Of a DNA stretch of 64,000 bases, positions 36,943 to 47,040 are shown in pieces. Source of the DNA: Plasmopara viticola (taxonomy: Eukaryota; Oomycota; Peronosporomycetes; Peronosporales; Peronosporaceae); contig MBPM02000088.1 in NCBI GenBank assembly GCA_001695595.3, forward strand, positions 124,001 through 188,000. Reading direction: 5' to 3'. The notes under the pieces are model-generated. The model ran no database searches, was not told the DNA's origin, and saw nothing but the letters and a program-made list of their open reading frames with translations. The translations under genes and the position numbers were made by a program. Positions within the stretch are counted from its first letter, which is position 1, and every line of letters begins with the position of its first letter.

Positions 36943-38337
36943 ATGCTCTCGCACCTGAAGGAGCTTAAAGCAGAGAAAGTCAAGGACATTAGCTATGGCC
37001 ACGTCAATAGTGCCGTGGAAATGAGTCCCGGAGGCTTTGAGGATTCAGCAATTAGTGTCAATAGTGTAGAATCGGGTAAACCACGGCAACGGCAAGAAGT
37101 AAAGTCAGAGGAGCAGTTCGACGACGACGTGGACACACAGGCCTCGACGGCCAAGATTGATGCCGAGATTCTAGGACATGATGCACGGTATCGTGTGAAT
37201 GGGATCTTGGTCGATAGTGAAGTAAAAGGTGGCGCACGCCATGGGTGGGAGGGCGTCTACGAGATTATGTTCAAGAGCATCACACCAATAGGCCAGCGCG
37301 TGGCGCTTGTGCTGCTTGTGATGGTGTCCATGAGCGTTGTCGTTGGTGAGTTTGTACTGTAACTTGATGCCTGTAAGAGACGAGCGTACTGATGCTTTGG
37401 TGCCTTAGCTGTGCTGGACAGCGTCGACGATATTCGGTACGTCTGGGTTGAAAGCTGCGTCCATTCGGTTCGTAACTGACTTTGTGCACACTGTAGACAA
37501 GTCATTGGCAATTACTTGTTAGCACTGGAAGCGTTCTTTACTGTCGTCTTTACCGTCGAGTACGGGCTACGACTCGTGTCCCTTCGACACCCCAGCAGTT
37601 TTGCGTTTAGTCTAATGGGATTTGTCGACACGTGTGCCTTAGTACCGTCGTATCTGGGCTTTATCCTGTCGGACGCAAGACCTTTGTTGCACTTGACTGT
37701 CTTGCGTATCTTTCGCGTCATGCGCGTTTTTCGATTGCTCCGATTAGCGCGGTTTGTGGATGCAGGGGCGGCGTTGAGTGACAATATCGAGTCCAATAAG
37801 CGACGCATTGCCGTCTTTCTCGTGGCACTCTTTACCATGATTCTTGTGATTGGGTGTGCCATGTACTTGATTGAAGGCGACAGCCACGATTTTTCCAATA
37901 TTCCAATCAGTCTCTACTGGACCGTCGTGACCATCACTACTGTCGGGTACGGGGACATTTCTCCTCAGACCATTGTCGGTCGTATGCTTGCAACCGTTGT
38001 CATGTTTGTGGGCTACGGCATCATTGCGTGTCCGCTCGTGTTGAACCAAGCGGGATCACAGGATATCTTGACTGAAGTCATTGAATGCCCCCGTTGTTTT
38101 CGACGGCTGCATCAAGAGGATGCCAACTTTTGTCGTGTGTGTGGCACACCCCTTCGGCAACCTCGTGTGAAGAGCATTAAGGCACGTCGCGAACGTCGCT
38201 TGCGTCTCGCCAAGCTGCGATTACCGGTTCCCGAGGACGGTCTTCGAATGTCAACGTCCTCTACCATGAGGTCTAACATGCGATTACTTCCTGAAGCATT
38301 GGACTCGACCCGGACAATGGACTCTACTATGGGATAG
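36943..38337 (+). CDS. Voltage-gated potassium channel with C-terminal zinc ribbon, three exons
   Basis: Exons 36943-37345, 37409-37436 (only 28 nt) and 37497-38337 join in frame to 423 residues; introns are 63 and 60 nt, GT-AG. A polar acidic N-terminal tail of about 120 residues precedes six membrane segments. S1 spans the first intron. S2 is LLALEAFFTVVFTVEYGLRL. S4 is LRIFRVMRVFRLLRLARF with regularly spaced arginines, the voltage sensor. The pore helix and filter read SLYWTVVTITTVGYGDISP, with TVGYGD at 292-297, the potassium selectivity filter. S6 is RMLATVVMFVGYGIIACPLV. After S6, CPRCFRRLHQEDANFCRVCG (about 341-361) is a four-Cys zinc ribbon, more familiar from prokaryotic-type Kv channels than animal ones. 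It is presumably a tetrameric channel; plasma membrane location is inferred. Confidence 0.88.
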
Positions 38338-38910
38338 AGTAGCGATCTTGTACTATACGACACACACACACACACGATAGAAACCATGTTTGGAGCGGCT
38401 TGGCGGCTTGGTACGAAGGTGCCACTGTTCAATACACGGCGGCATGTTCTTTTCTGCCAATCAAAGCAAGAATGTGGCATTTTATACGATATTGAATTAC
38501 GTAAGGTGGAGTTTGTATCATTTTACTATATTCAATGCATATATTAGTAATCGAGTAGACGTTTAGTACTGTATAGCAAATAGTACTCTACCTTGCTACA
38601 ACCAGTTGCAATGTTTACGATTTAGAAATTTTCGTGGCAGATTGTGAATACCCGCTTTTTTTTTCGTCGAGCGGCTGCCATTGCCACTTCGATAGCCGGT
38701 TAGAGCCTTTTTTATTGACGAGAGCTTTTCTCGTGTTCGCAAGGTGTCGAAATAGCGAGCTTCCATGAGTGGAGCGGAGCCATAGAGGCAATTTCTTGGG
38801 TCAGGTCCCTAATTCAAATGTAGTAACTTGTAAAATAGTGCTTTCGCTAGAATACGTAGTAGTAATAAGTTAGGTACACCCAAGCGTTAGAAAACTAACT
38901 CCCTAAGCTC
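38338..38910. other. Convergent intergenic region with a CA microsatellite
   Basis: About 570 bp between the stop codons of the channel gene and the PH-like gene. An (AC)n run of about 8 repeats lies near 38,361-38,376, just after the channel stop, probably in its 3' untranslated region. A poly-T run of 9 occurs near 38,657. Nothing else stands out. Confidence 0.6.
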
Positions 38911-39770
38911 TCACGACGGTGGCGCGAACGAGCCAGGAACGGATGCGCGGTAGAACCGTCGTCGTGCGTGATGCTTCGCGGCGGAAGCCGAGTGGGCGCT
39001 GAAGCTGTTACGACAATTGTACGTCATGATCGCGCTGTTCCGTTCGCGGCAAGACGTCTCATCACTACTGTAGCGTGAACATGCGCTCGTCACCATGAGA
39101 TTCTTGTACGTTTCGAGCTTTTTCTGGAGTTGCGCTCGATCGTGGTCCGTGGCGGCCACGAGTTCCGTCTCTCTCCAGCCAAACCGATTCCAAAACTTGA
39201 TGTTTTTCATCCACGTCTTTTTCGTCTCATAGTTGGTGGCTGTGAGGATAAGGGAATCACTCAGCGAGCTTAGAAAACTGCCGTCTGGCCGCAAATGCAC
39301 CTTGTACGTGTTGACTTGAAAAGAACAGGGCAGGGAAGGCACGTCCAACTCAACGTCTTGGTCCACCACTTCAATCCTATACCCACTGAGTTGGAGCAAG
39401 TGTTGGCATTTCCTACACTCTTGCGGCTCCATCTCACGCTCGGGTTGCCGCTGCTTGTCGTCAAGCTTGGCCAATGCCGTGCAACATTCCACTTTGGCCA
39501 TGCGCCGTGGTTCCAGCGGTGGCAGTGCCTGTTCGGACAGATCCGTCGGATCCGGACACGACTCGACGTCCAGAGAGTAGACAAGGATGCCCGTGAGGAT
39601 CTCGACGAACGCAAGGTGCGTGTTATTAACCACTAGATAGCCAGCACACGTCATGGCAAAAGGTATGAAAATTGCAAACTGACAGGATGGAATAGTACTT
39701 TCATATATTACACGGTCCACCTGAGAATGCTCATGTCTCTAGAATAAAATCCACGTATACCGTCTTCCAT
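38911..39770 (-). CDS. Probable PH-domain protein, two exons (5' end tentative)
   Basis: The robust part is one open frame down to the stop at 38911. A PH-like fold is suggested by a first strand (HLAFVEILTGILVYSLD), a central basic/strand region (TYKVHLRPDGSF then SDSLILTATNYETKKTW) and a C-terminal helix with the invariant Trp (ETKKTWMKNIKFWNRFGW). A CRKC pair occurs before SGYRIEVVDQD. The tail is Ser/Arg-rich. For the 5' end I favour a 10-nt first exon at 39770-39761 (ATG GAA GAC G) spliced to 39632, giving MEDVVNNTH and 243 residues; the intron would be 128 nt, longer than its neighbours. An unspliced start at the ATG at 39654 is the alternative. PH domains bind phosphoinositides or proteins; no partner is evident. 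The 2-phosphoglycerate-kinase-like gene lies upstream on the same strand. Confidence 0.6.
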
Positions 39771-39932
39771 ATTTCAGCCAATCCCTCCACGCCGCTTCTT
39801 GTTTTTTATTGTTGAAAAAAACGACCAATAAATCATCATGTTTCCTCGACCGAGCTCTGGGAACTGCCCTCAAAGTGGCTCTCCGTCTCGTCATAACTGT
39901 GCTCCAAGGGCGAGATGCCTACACCAAGAGAC

Positions 39933-42194
39933 TCAAGTCAGTCCATAGCGTCGTACACGACACGTGTGCAAGCACTTACATTCGTCCCGTGGCGAGGACG
40001 TTTGGGACACGCGATCCGTCGCTTCATTCGCGTCGGCCATGGACACGCTGTCGAAATCAAAATCCAAGCTACTGGTACTGTCCTGATGCTGTACGACCGG
40101 CAACGAGTGCACTCGTCGCGCCAACGTCTTGGTGTGCTTGCCACGGGGTGGTAAGGGATGGTCCATCGGGACCACTTGATGCTGCTGGAGCTGGTGTTGG
40201 GTCCGTTGGAGCTGCAATTGGGCTTCCCCTTCCACGCGCTGGCTTTCAAAGAACGCGTGACAGTGGCGGGACGCACGTGGCGGTGGCGTGCGACTCCGAC
40301 TCGCGTGTGCCTTTGACACGTCGGCCAGCGCATCTCCAGCCATCCACGACTTGCGGCGCTCGTCTAAAGGCCACAACACGCCTTTGCCATTGGCCGACTC
40401 TGCAAACGTGGCCACCACCTTTGCAAACGTGACTTCGCGACTCGGCAGTGGAAGTTGCGCGTCCCAATCGGTCGAGGGGGTCAATGGAGGACTGGCTGGC
40501 CAGCCTGCAGCTTGACGCACAGCCAGTGAGTCCTTGACCTCGTCCAATTTGCTCAATTCACTCGTGTCAATTTCCCTGTCATCGACTGGCTTTTGCTTTG
40601 CACCAGCACTGCGCATTACAGAAGCGTGGCCTTGGGTCGTCACGGACGCGACGCGACGAGTGGGGAACGAGTGGTCGTGTGTATGAGTGGCAGTCCCACT
40701 GAGTAAACTCCCGACGACCGTCGTCTCGTCTTCGTCGTCGTCCTCGGCATTCGCTTCATCGTCGGCTTCCCGACTGGCGTCGTCTTCCTCCTCGTCACTA
40801 CTCGACGTGTCCTCCCCGGTATGCGGATCGCGCACCCCAAAGCGATTCGTCGTTTGCTCGGCAAGCAAGCGACGCAAGAGCAATCGCTTCGACACCTTTT
40901 GCTTGAGCAACGGACGCATGGCCTTGCGCACGCCTTTGCTCGACCAGCCTTTTTTCGTGGCATTCTCGTGTTCGCGCGACAAGGTGACAAACTTGTTGAG
41001 CTTGGCGTCCACGAGCTCGTCCCCGCGATCGAGTTTGCGCAAGACTCGAATCAGCGTACTTTGAATCGTCGCAATGCTTCGGTCGACGTTGGTATTGTTG
41101 ATCTTGGGAATCAAGAACCGGTCCGCGTGTTTGCATAAATGACGCTGAATGATGCGAATGTTGTCAAAGTGCTTGATGTACTTGTTCTCTTGCGGGTCAA
41201 TCGTCATGTGGCGAGCGCGCACGGCAAAGCGTTCCCGGTGTTTCGTCTCGTGACTAATGTAAATCACAAACGGGACGCACGTCGGGTGTTTCTGCACCAG
41301 CGCCAAGAGCTCTGCCGTGTTCAAGTGCACGCCTTCGACCACCAACGACTGTCTCCGAGCTTCAAACATGGTCAAGACGCGATCGAGCTTGTCCAAGACG
41401 AGGTGCGATTGCAGTTTGTACCCCTTCAAGACTTTTTTCTGATGCAATCGAGCACTCGACATTTCGTCTCGATCGCCATGCAACGCGGCAATGTCTTCGG
41501 GGGCGAGTGCGTCTCCGGCTTGGTACGTCGAGACAAAGACACTGGGGTGCGCTTCTTTCACGGTGAACGAGCGCAAGACGTGACGCACCGAGTCCGTCGG
41601 CAGGACGGTCGTGAGTCGTAATCGCGCGGCTAGTAACGAGGCCAACGTCGATTTGCCCGTCCCGGACGTACCCCCTAAGAGCACGGCAAAGCTCTGGTTG
41701 CGCTGGGTAATCTCCTTGGCTACTTTTAACGGCAATAAATGATGAGGTTTAATATAATCCAGTCGTGTCAAGGACGAATAGATGCATTGGTAGAGCACGT
41801 GCCACGAGAGTGCCGTGGACGAGGAAGGCGCCGTCGTCGCCTTGTCCTCGTCGTGGGTGGTGCGATCGCTGGCTGTTGCCGAGTGTTTGTGATAGACGTG
41901 AAACACTTCCTTGGTCACAATCCATGCATCTTTCGGGCGACACCCCATGAGCATCAGAGTCTCTTGCAAACGATGACGCGTAAACGTCTCGCATCCGTCC
42001 CGGTGCGTGACGTGCAGGAGCTCCATGGGATCGGACTCGTCCGTTTCATGCTCCACGACATCCATCGTCGCCAAGAGGGTAGATGGATCAAGAGACGGGA
42101 TGGAGGTGTGTACCGGGACGTAGTGACGAGCGTGTGAGTGGAGCGCAGAGACGGTAGCGTAGCTGCTACTGTCGTTTCCTGGACTTGCGTTCAT
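39933..42194 (-). CDS. 2-phosphoglycerate kinase-like P-loop protein
   Basis: A single-exon frame of 753 residues from an ATG at 42194. Residues about 60-165 (ETFTRHRLQETLMLMGCRPK and following) resemble the ATP-cone-like segment seen ahead of the kinase in archaeal and plant 2-phosphoglycerate kinase relatives. A Walker A loop GGTSGTGKST lies at 174-183, followed by LPTDSVRHVLRSF, then LVVEGVHLN near 290 and FVIYISHE, the expected order of this P-loop kinase family. After residue about 460 come an acidic run (SSDEEEDDASREADDEANAE), a Ser/Pro-rich region and Gln-rich repeats (QLQLQRTQHQLQQHQ), probably disordered. Archaeal enzymes make 2,3-bisphosphoglycerate; eukaryotic homologues have no settled substrate. 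It is head to head with the FYVE gene, only 237 bp apart. Confidence 0.82.
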   Translation of the reverse strand: MNASPGNDSSSYATVSALHSHARHYVPVHTSIPSLDPSTLLATMDVVEHETDESDPMELLHVTHRDGCETFTRHRLQETLMLMGCRPKDAWIVTKEVFHVYHKHSATASDRTTHDEDKATTAPSSSTALSWHVLYQCIYSSLTRLDYIKPHHLLPLKVAKEITQRNQSFAVLLGGTSGTGKSTLASLLAARLRLTTVLPTDSVRHVLRSFTVKEAHPSVFVSTYQAGDALAPEDIAALHGDRDEMSSARLHQKKVLKGYKLQSHLVLDKLDRVLTMFEARRQSLVVEGVHLNTAELLALVQKHPTCVPFVIYISHETKHRERFAVRARHMTIDPQENKYIKHFDNIRIIQRHLCKHADRFLIPKINNTNVDRSIATIQSTLIRVLRKLDRGDELVDAKLNKFVTLSREHENATKKGWSSKGVRKAMRPLLKQKVSKRLLLRRLLAEQTTNRFGVRDPHTGEDTSSSDEEEDDASREADDEANAEDDDEDETTVVGSLLSGTATHTHDHSFPTRRVASVTTQGHASVMRSAGAKQKPVDDREIDTSELSKLDEVKDSLAVRQAAGWPASPPLTPSTDWDAQLPLPSREVTFAKVVATFAESANGKGVLWPLDERRKSWMAGDALADVSKAHASRSRTPPPRASRHCHAFFESQRVEGEAQLQLQRTQHQLQQHQVVPMDHPLPPRGKHTKTLARRVHSLPVVQHQDSTSSLDFDFDSVSMADANEATDRVSQTSSPRDECKCLHTCRVRRYGLT

Positions 42195-42431
42195 AGGGTA
42201 GATCTATGGCACGAGGTAGTGTATACAGCCAGGTATACCGCTGCCGGATAGCATGCGACCCTCCTGGAATCTAATTGGGCAATATCTTCGAGATCTTAGG
42301 AAAGTTCGTTTTGTGTCACGAGTGGGTTGAACCCTCTGCCGCTCTTAAGTCAGTACGCTCGTCTCCCTCGTCGCATTGTATGTAGGTCGTCGTCACCTTT
42401 CGACCAAGTCAGGAAGGACCCTCTCGTCGTC
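42195..42431. promoter_or_regulatory. Compact bidirectional promoter between the kinase-like and FYVE genes
   Basis: Only 237 bp separate the two divergent start codons (42194 minus, 42432 plus). The plus-strand frame remains open upstream of the chosen ATG to about 42327 but without an earlier ATG. No TATA-like element or exact oomycete initiator was identified. Confidence 0.45.
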
Positions 42432-44672
42432 ATGGCAAGCAAACGTCTCGATGCGATCAAACTGGCCAAGAGCTCCCAATGGGAAGAACTGCGCCGTCTC
42501 GTTGACGCCGAGCCCGCGACGGCGCAACAAGTGGATTCCTACGGCATGCTGCCACTCCATTGGGCGTGTACCGAACCTCAGTCGATTGGCGAAGGCGTGC
42601 TCTTGGCACTCTTGAAAGCCTACCCAATGGGGGCACATGTACCCAATACCGCCGAGATGTTGCCACTCCAGATTGCCATTAAAGCACAAGCACGGATCGA
42701 GTGGCTGCAAGCGCTCTTGGCGTCGTACCCCGATGCAGTGCTGAAAAAGACCCCGACGGGCGAAAATGCGGTCCAACTCGCTCGGAAGGCAGGTGGGTCG
42801 AGTCGGAGTATTAAGTTGCTGGAAGAAATGTACCACCACGTGTGTACCAAAGAAGGGTTACCCGACCAATTGGCAATGGAGAAACAAGAGGCGAGAGTGC
42901 ACCAAGCGAGTCAAGAGGACGAAGACGAGGGGCAGTTACGCCCTTCAGAGCGATTCCAAGCGATTGCGGGCGATTTACCGGTACCTCGGCGGATCAGTGG
43001 TGGACACTATGGCCAGCGCACGCGGAGACTTAGTAGCACCGCGTCGCTCAAGCTACGCACGTTTTCTGACAATCAGCAAATCAATGTACCTGCAAATGTA
43101 CCTGCAAATGTGCCGTCGGTACCCAATCCTTGGTCCCCCCGTCGTACGACCGAGACGACGAGAGTGCAGGCAAGTGGGTCACAGAGACTTTCGATGACGA
43201 TGCGTGGTACCGTGTCCCTCCCGCCGCGCTGGATGAATGCGCTCATGTGTAGCATTTGTGCCCAGAAATTTGGTACGTTTAAAAAACGGCACCATTGTCG
43301 CAATTGTGGCCACTCCATCTGTCGCGATCATTCGGCCCGGGAACGCATGAAATTGCCTCATTACGGCCTCAACGATCGTCATCGGGTCTGCGTCGTATGC
43401 CACGATGTGTTGCGGAATGCCACGCGACAGATTCGGCAGCAACATATCACCATGCAAGTGGCACAGCGTACCGGTCCGCCCATGCGGACGAGCCAGGCCA
43501 TGAGTGGCGACGCTCGTCGATCGGAAGATTTGCCACGGGTGCCATCGAGCACGTTGGAGCGACACGTTTCGGCACCGGCATGTGCCCCGACGTTTGCGTC
43601 TGGCCCGTATCGAGGGGGCAATGATACTGTCATCAACGAACAAGTCGCAAGTCTCCAAAAGCAAGTGACTCTGTTGATGGAAGAGAAGCAACAGGCGGAA
43701 ATGCAGTTGCGCGCCCAGGCGGAAATGTTGAACGATCCAGATCGCCTCACGACGGGATCCCGAGAGAGTAATAGTAGTACCGTGGGAACCCTGCCGCAGT
43801 CCCGAGATCGCCAAAATTCACTCCCGATGCAAAAGCGCGCGGGTGCCACGGTTTCGGTACCTCGGAATAGTGGTACAACTGGATCAGTTCCTGGTCCAGG
43901 TCTTGCCATGTACCAATCGACCGGTCAAATGCTGAATCGGACGAAAAGTGCCGGTTGTTTTCGTCCCGCTCGTGAGATTGATATTGATAGTCCGACGTTT
44001 GGCACGAGTAAACTCGAGCCACGCGACCACGCTCGGTCAAAGTCACTTGCGGGCAATTTAGCCCTTCAACGAACGACTCGATTGCAAGATGCGTTGAATA
44101 CGATCGCAGCTGTCGAGTCAACGTACGATGACATGGACGGCTCGGAGTCCGACTCGGACCTTGAAGAACGACAGACGGATTTCTGCGACCTGCATGATGC
44201 GGAAGCCGATGCCGAAGCAGGGGATGTGGTGAAAGAGTATTTGATTGATGACGTCGAGTCTCACGACGAGGAAGAGGAGGAGGAGGAAGAAGCGGTCAAA
44301 GCGCTCGAGGTCAGCGAGATGGAGGGAGAAGGGGAAAGTGAAGACGAGGTCGGGTGTGACACTTTGCCCGAAGTCGACGTTCTTGTGAATTTAGGCCACG
44401 TGATGATGGAGAAAGGGAGTGTGAGTGCTGCGGTCCAAGCTTTTACACGGGCAGTTGAGATTCGGCCCGACGATCCGGCCCTTCATTCGCTGCTTGGTCG
44501 GGCCTACTATGCCGATGAGAATTTGGAAAAAGCCGTGGCTTCGATTGCCAAATCGCTTGAACTGGAACCATCGGCAACGAATTCGACACTTTTGGGCAAA
44601 ATTCTGTTTGAAAAGGGCGACCACGAAAAGGCGATTGCAGCGTACCAGCAATCGTTGGACATGCAAAAGTAA
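42432..44672 (+). CDS. Ankyrin-like, FYVE zinc finger and TPR scaffold protein
   Basis: Single exon, 746 residues from the first in-frame ATG at 42432. Residues 1 to about 137 hold ankyrin-like helices (YGMLPLHWACTEP, then TAEMLPLQIAIKAQ). About 265-330 is a FYVE finger: four CxxC-type pairs including CSICAQKF, the basic core KKRHHCRNCGHSICRDHS, and CVVC, which bind two zinc ions and phosphatidylinositol 3-phosphate. The usual N-terminal WxxD is replaced (RWMNALM), so lipid specificity is less certain. A coiled coil lies at about 401-433 (VASLQKQVTLLMEEKQQAEM). An acidic run (HDEEEEEEEEAVKALE) lies near 610. Residues about 646-746 form three TPR repeats (LGHVMMEKGSVSAAVQAFTR, then LGRAYYADENLEKAVASI, then KGDHEKAIAAYQQSL). 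Likely an endosomal adaptor. A tandem VPANVPANVP occurs near 217. Confidence 0.87.
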   Translation: MASKRLDAIKLAKSSQWEELRRLVDAEPATAQQVDSYGMLPLHWACTEPQSIGEGVLLALLKAYPMGAHVPNTAEMLPLQIAIKAQARIEWLQALLASYPDAVLKKTPTGENAVQLARKAGGSSRSIKLLEEMYHHVCTKEGLPDQLAMEKQEARVHQASQEDEDEGQLRPSERFQAIAGDLPVPRRISGGHYGQRTRRLSSTASLKLRTFSDNQQINVPANVPANVPSVPNPWSPRRTTETTRVQASGSQRLSMTMRGTVSLPPRWMNALMCSICAQKFGTFKKRHHCRNCGHSICRDHSARERMKLPHYGLNDRHRVCVVCHDVLRNATRQIRQQHITMQVAQRTGPPMRTSQAMSGDARRSEDLPRVPSSTLERHVSAPACAPTFASGPYRGGNDTVINEQVASLQKQVTLLMEEKQQAEMQLRAQAEMLNDPDRLTTGSRESNSSTVGTLPQSRDRQNSLPMQKRAGATVSVPRNSGTTGSVPGPGLAMYQSTGQMLNRTKSAGCFRPAREIDIDSPTFGTSKLEPRDHARSKSLAGNLALQRTTRLQDALNTIAAVESTYDDMDGSESDSDLEERQTDFCDLHDAEADAEAGDVVKEYLIDDVESHDEEEEEEEEAVKALEVSEMEGEGESEDEVGCDTLPEVDVLVNLGHVMMEKGSVSAAVQAFTRAVEIRPDDPALHSLLGRAYYADENLEKAVASIAKSLELEPSATNSTLLGKILFEKGDHEKAIAAYQQSLDMQK

Positions 44673-47040
44673 GAGGCGGAAGGATAGGCAGAGAAGTGTT
44701 GTAAAGTCAGACTGATAGATGGTGAAGTGTTGAGCAATATTACGTTCTTGTTTTCCCATTTTGTGGCAAAGGAGATGGAGGAAGGCGAGAAGCTCCTCGA
44801 AGGGGATTGCAAGCAAGTCACACAGTACCAGTTTGTTTTCTGGTACATGTACCCTGTATTGTGCAACTTTAAATACAGCTATTGCGTCCGTAGGGTACGA
44901 TTTAGGCATCTCGACTTGTTTAGCTTTAAACACAGTTCTTTTAAAACGTAGCAATTGTGATCTTAAGCCACAGAAGTTCGGGGCGCTGCATCGGGATCTT
45001 AGAGCTTAAAGCTGGTGGAATAGGACTTTAAACGACCAGTTTTGAGACGTTTGTCCCTATGGCGGTTGCCAACGCGGTTTCTCAAGTTTCTAGTTCGATT
45101 TGTGTGATTAAGGTTGTGCTTCTCGGATTGGTTTCGCTTATTGGAAGCCTGAATCACAACCAGAATGAGCCGCAAAGCATATTGTACTGCAGCTACCTCA
45201 TATCAAGCATCTTCTCTGCTGTCCACACCTCGTGCGTCATCGAAGTCTAGTACATGAAATAAATTCAAGACATAAGCCAAGCCCAGTCTTCGAATACGAA
45301 AGCACAAAAACGTCTTTTTTCTCGTACTTTGCAGTAGTCATAGCGAAGCCGATGTGCGAATAATGGAGTACCTTCTATACGAGGTCGCTCAACTAAAGCT
45401 TTGTTATTGAACGGCGTTCCTGCGATCTATGCCTTACAACGCTATGCCCTTACAAGCGCTGCTTTTGCAGCGGTCACTTTATATCTCGATATAAGCTCTG
45501 CTCTTGCCCGTTCTGCTCCCAGTTCTAGCGGCGAGAAGCGGAATTCGGTATATCCTCCGTTTCACAAGATACTGGATTTAGCCCTGGCGACGAGTCACGA
45601 GGAAATACTTTTACAAGATAGTGACGCTCACCCTCTATATCGAGGAGATGATGAAAATCGTTGATGTTCTACAGCACTAAGTGTTCTTGATGTTACTCGT
45701 CGCCGGCATTTGGTAGACGCTACCATAATTTGAGACCGACGACCTCGACTAGCATGCACTAGGTGTCACAACTCCAGCTTATAGAGGCCTTTTTCGGCCA
45801 GTTCGAGCCTTGAGCGTATACTTGCATCGCTCTGTGTGCAAATCGCTCGACTCGCGCCCCGGCTGCAGCATTCCATGACCAAAAATCAAAGTGTGGTCCA
45901 TTTAACGCTTTGGCCTTTCTAAGAACAACTTGCCTGACAGCTCATCGGTGCTTACCTATTCTTACTCACACTTCGGCTTTGGTTAGCCGCCAAGCGTACC
46001 GTCTCGTCGATAAACTTTTGAGCTAAACCCCTTTTGGCTTAAATCTTTGAATGTACTCTGTAGCGCGAGCGTGATTTGAAAACCTCAAAACTTTAGTCTC
46101 ACGACTGGCTTGTTATTTCTCTTTCGGATAAAATGGGAGGACTGGATGTCCCCGACTATTGCTTCCCATCATGCCTGAAGCCATAATATGGTGGCGTTGA
46201 CTGAGCTCAGTGGCTAACCCATTTACGTAATAAGACGTGTAGAACGCTGTGGCATACATAGCAATTAAAAATACAGCGAGGGGGTGCAGTCTCCTCCAGT
46301 GCTTTGGCGTGTTTACACATGCACCACACTAGACATCTTCAAAAAAATGGTTCATTTGCTTTGGCTAAATATCGGTTTGCGAATCCGTACCCGATGCCAA
46401 GCACCTTGAAAACACAATTGCAAAAAATTTCGTCTCAGTACCAAACAAAATACCTTGGAAACTCATTTCTATACACACTCAAGCAGCGTTTTGACACCGT
46501 CAGCCACAGCCGCTAAAAAGGCCCCCTCACGTGACCGAAGGGCAAAACACAGTGACTGCTGAGTCTTTCGGCACTTAAAACATGAGAATTACGCTAATTG
46601 GCCGCCGGCATCAGCTGTCTTTAGGCACATTTAGTACGTGCTACATAGTTGACAAATTTCGCATGTGCGTACATTTGTGCCAATTCAATTTACAAATAGA
46701 CCGCCAATAGTCGGTGCTTACATAGCCATACGTCTTCTCTCGACCTGACCACGAGGTAACGTAAGCTTTATAGAGGTAGAATATTTACAATTACTTACTT
46801 CAGAAACTACTACATGTGGCAATTCACCTCGATCAGTATGTTACGACAGTCCAGCTTCCATCGTAAACGGATCTAATCTCGCAAAACCACACCGACAAAT
46901 TTTGTTCGAATTGTTAATTTTTTTTTCGAAAGGCCTTTAACTGAGCTACATACATGTCCTCTTTAGTGCACGCGGCACAAATTAGGTTCAATCGAGACGA
47001 GGTCGCCATTGTGACAAGAGAAGGTCATAGTCTGGGCGAA
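44673..47040. other. Gene-poor region after the FYVE gene
   Basis: About 2.4 kb. Plus frames at 45,059-45,250 and 45,401-45,664 (the latter ending DLALATSHEEILLQDSDAHP) look mildly coding-like but start with no convincing context and match nothing known to me. The rest is stop-rich and probably transposon-derived. Confidence 0.45.

Noticed and set aside
40687..41621. Long plus-strand frames (125 and 160 codons) opposite the 2-phosphoglycerate-kinase-like gene
   Set aside because: They are antisense shadows of a biased coding sequence; the minus-strand protein has a Walker A loop and conserved order of motifs.
43179..43909. Minus-strand frames of 211 and 176 codons opposite the FYVE gene
   Set aside because: Antisense shadows; the plus-strand frame encodes the zinc-ligand pattern of a FYVE finger and TPR repeats.
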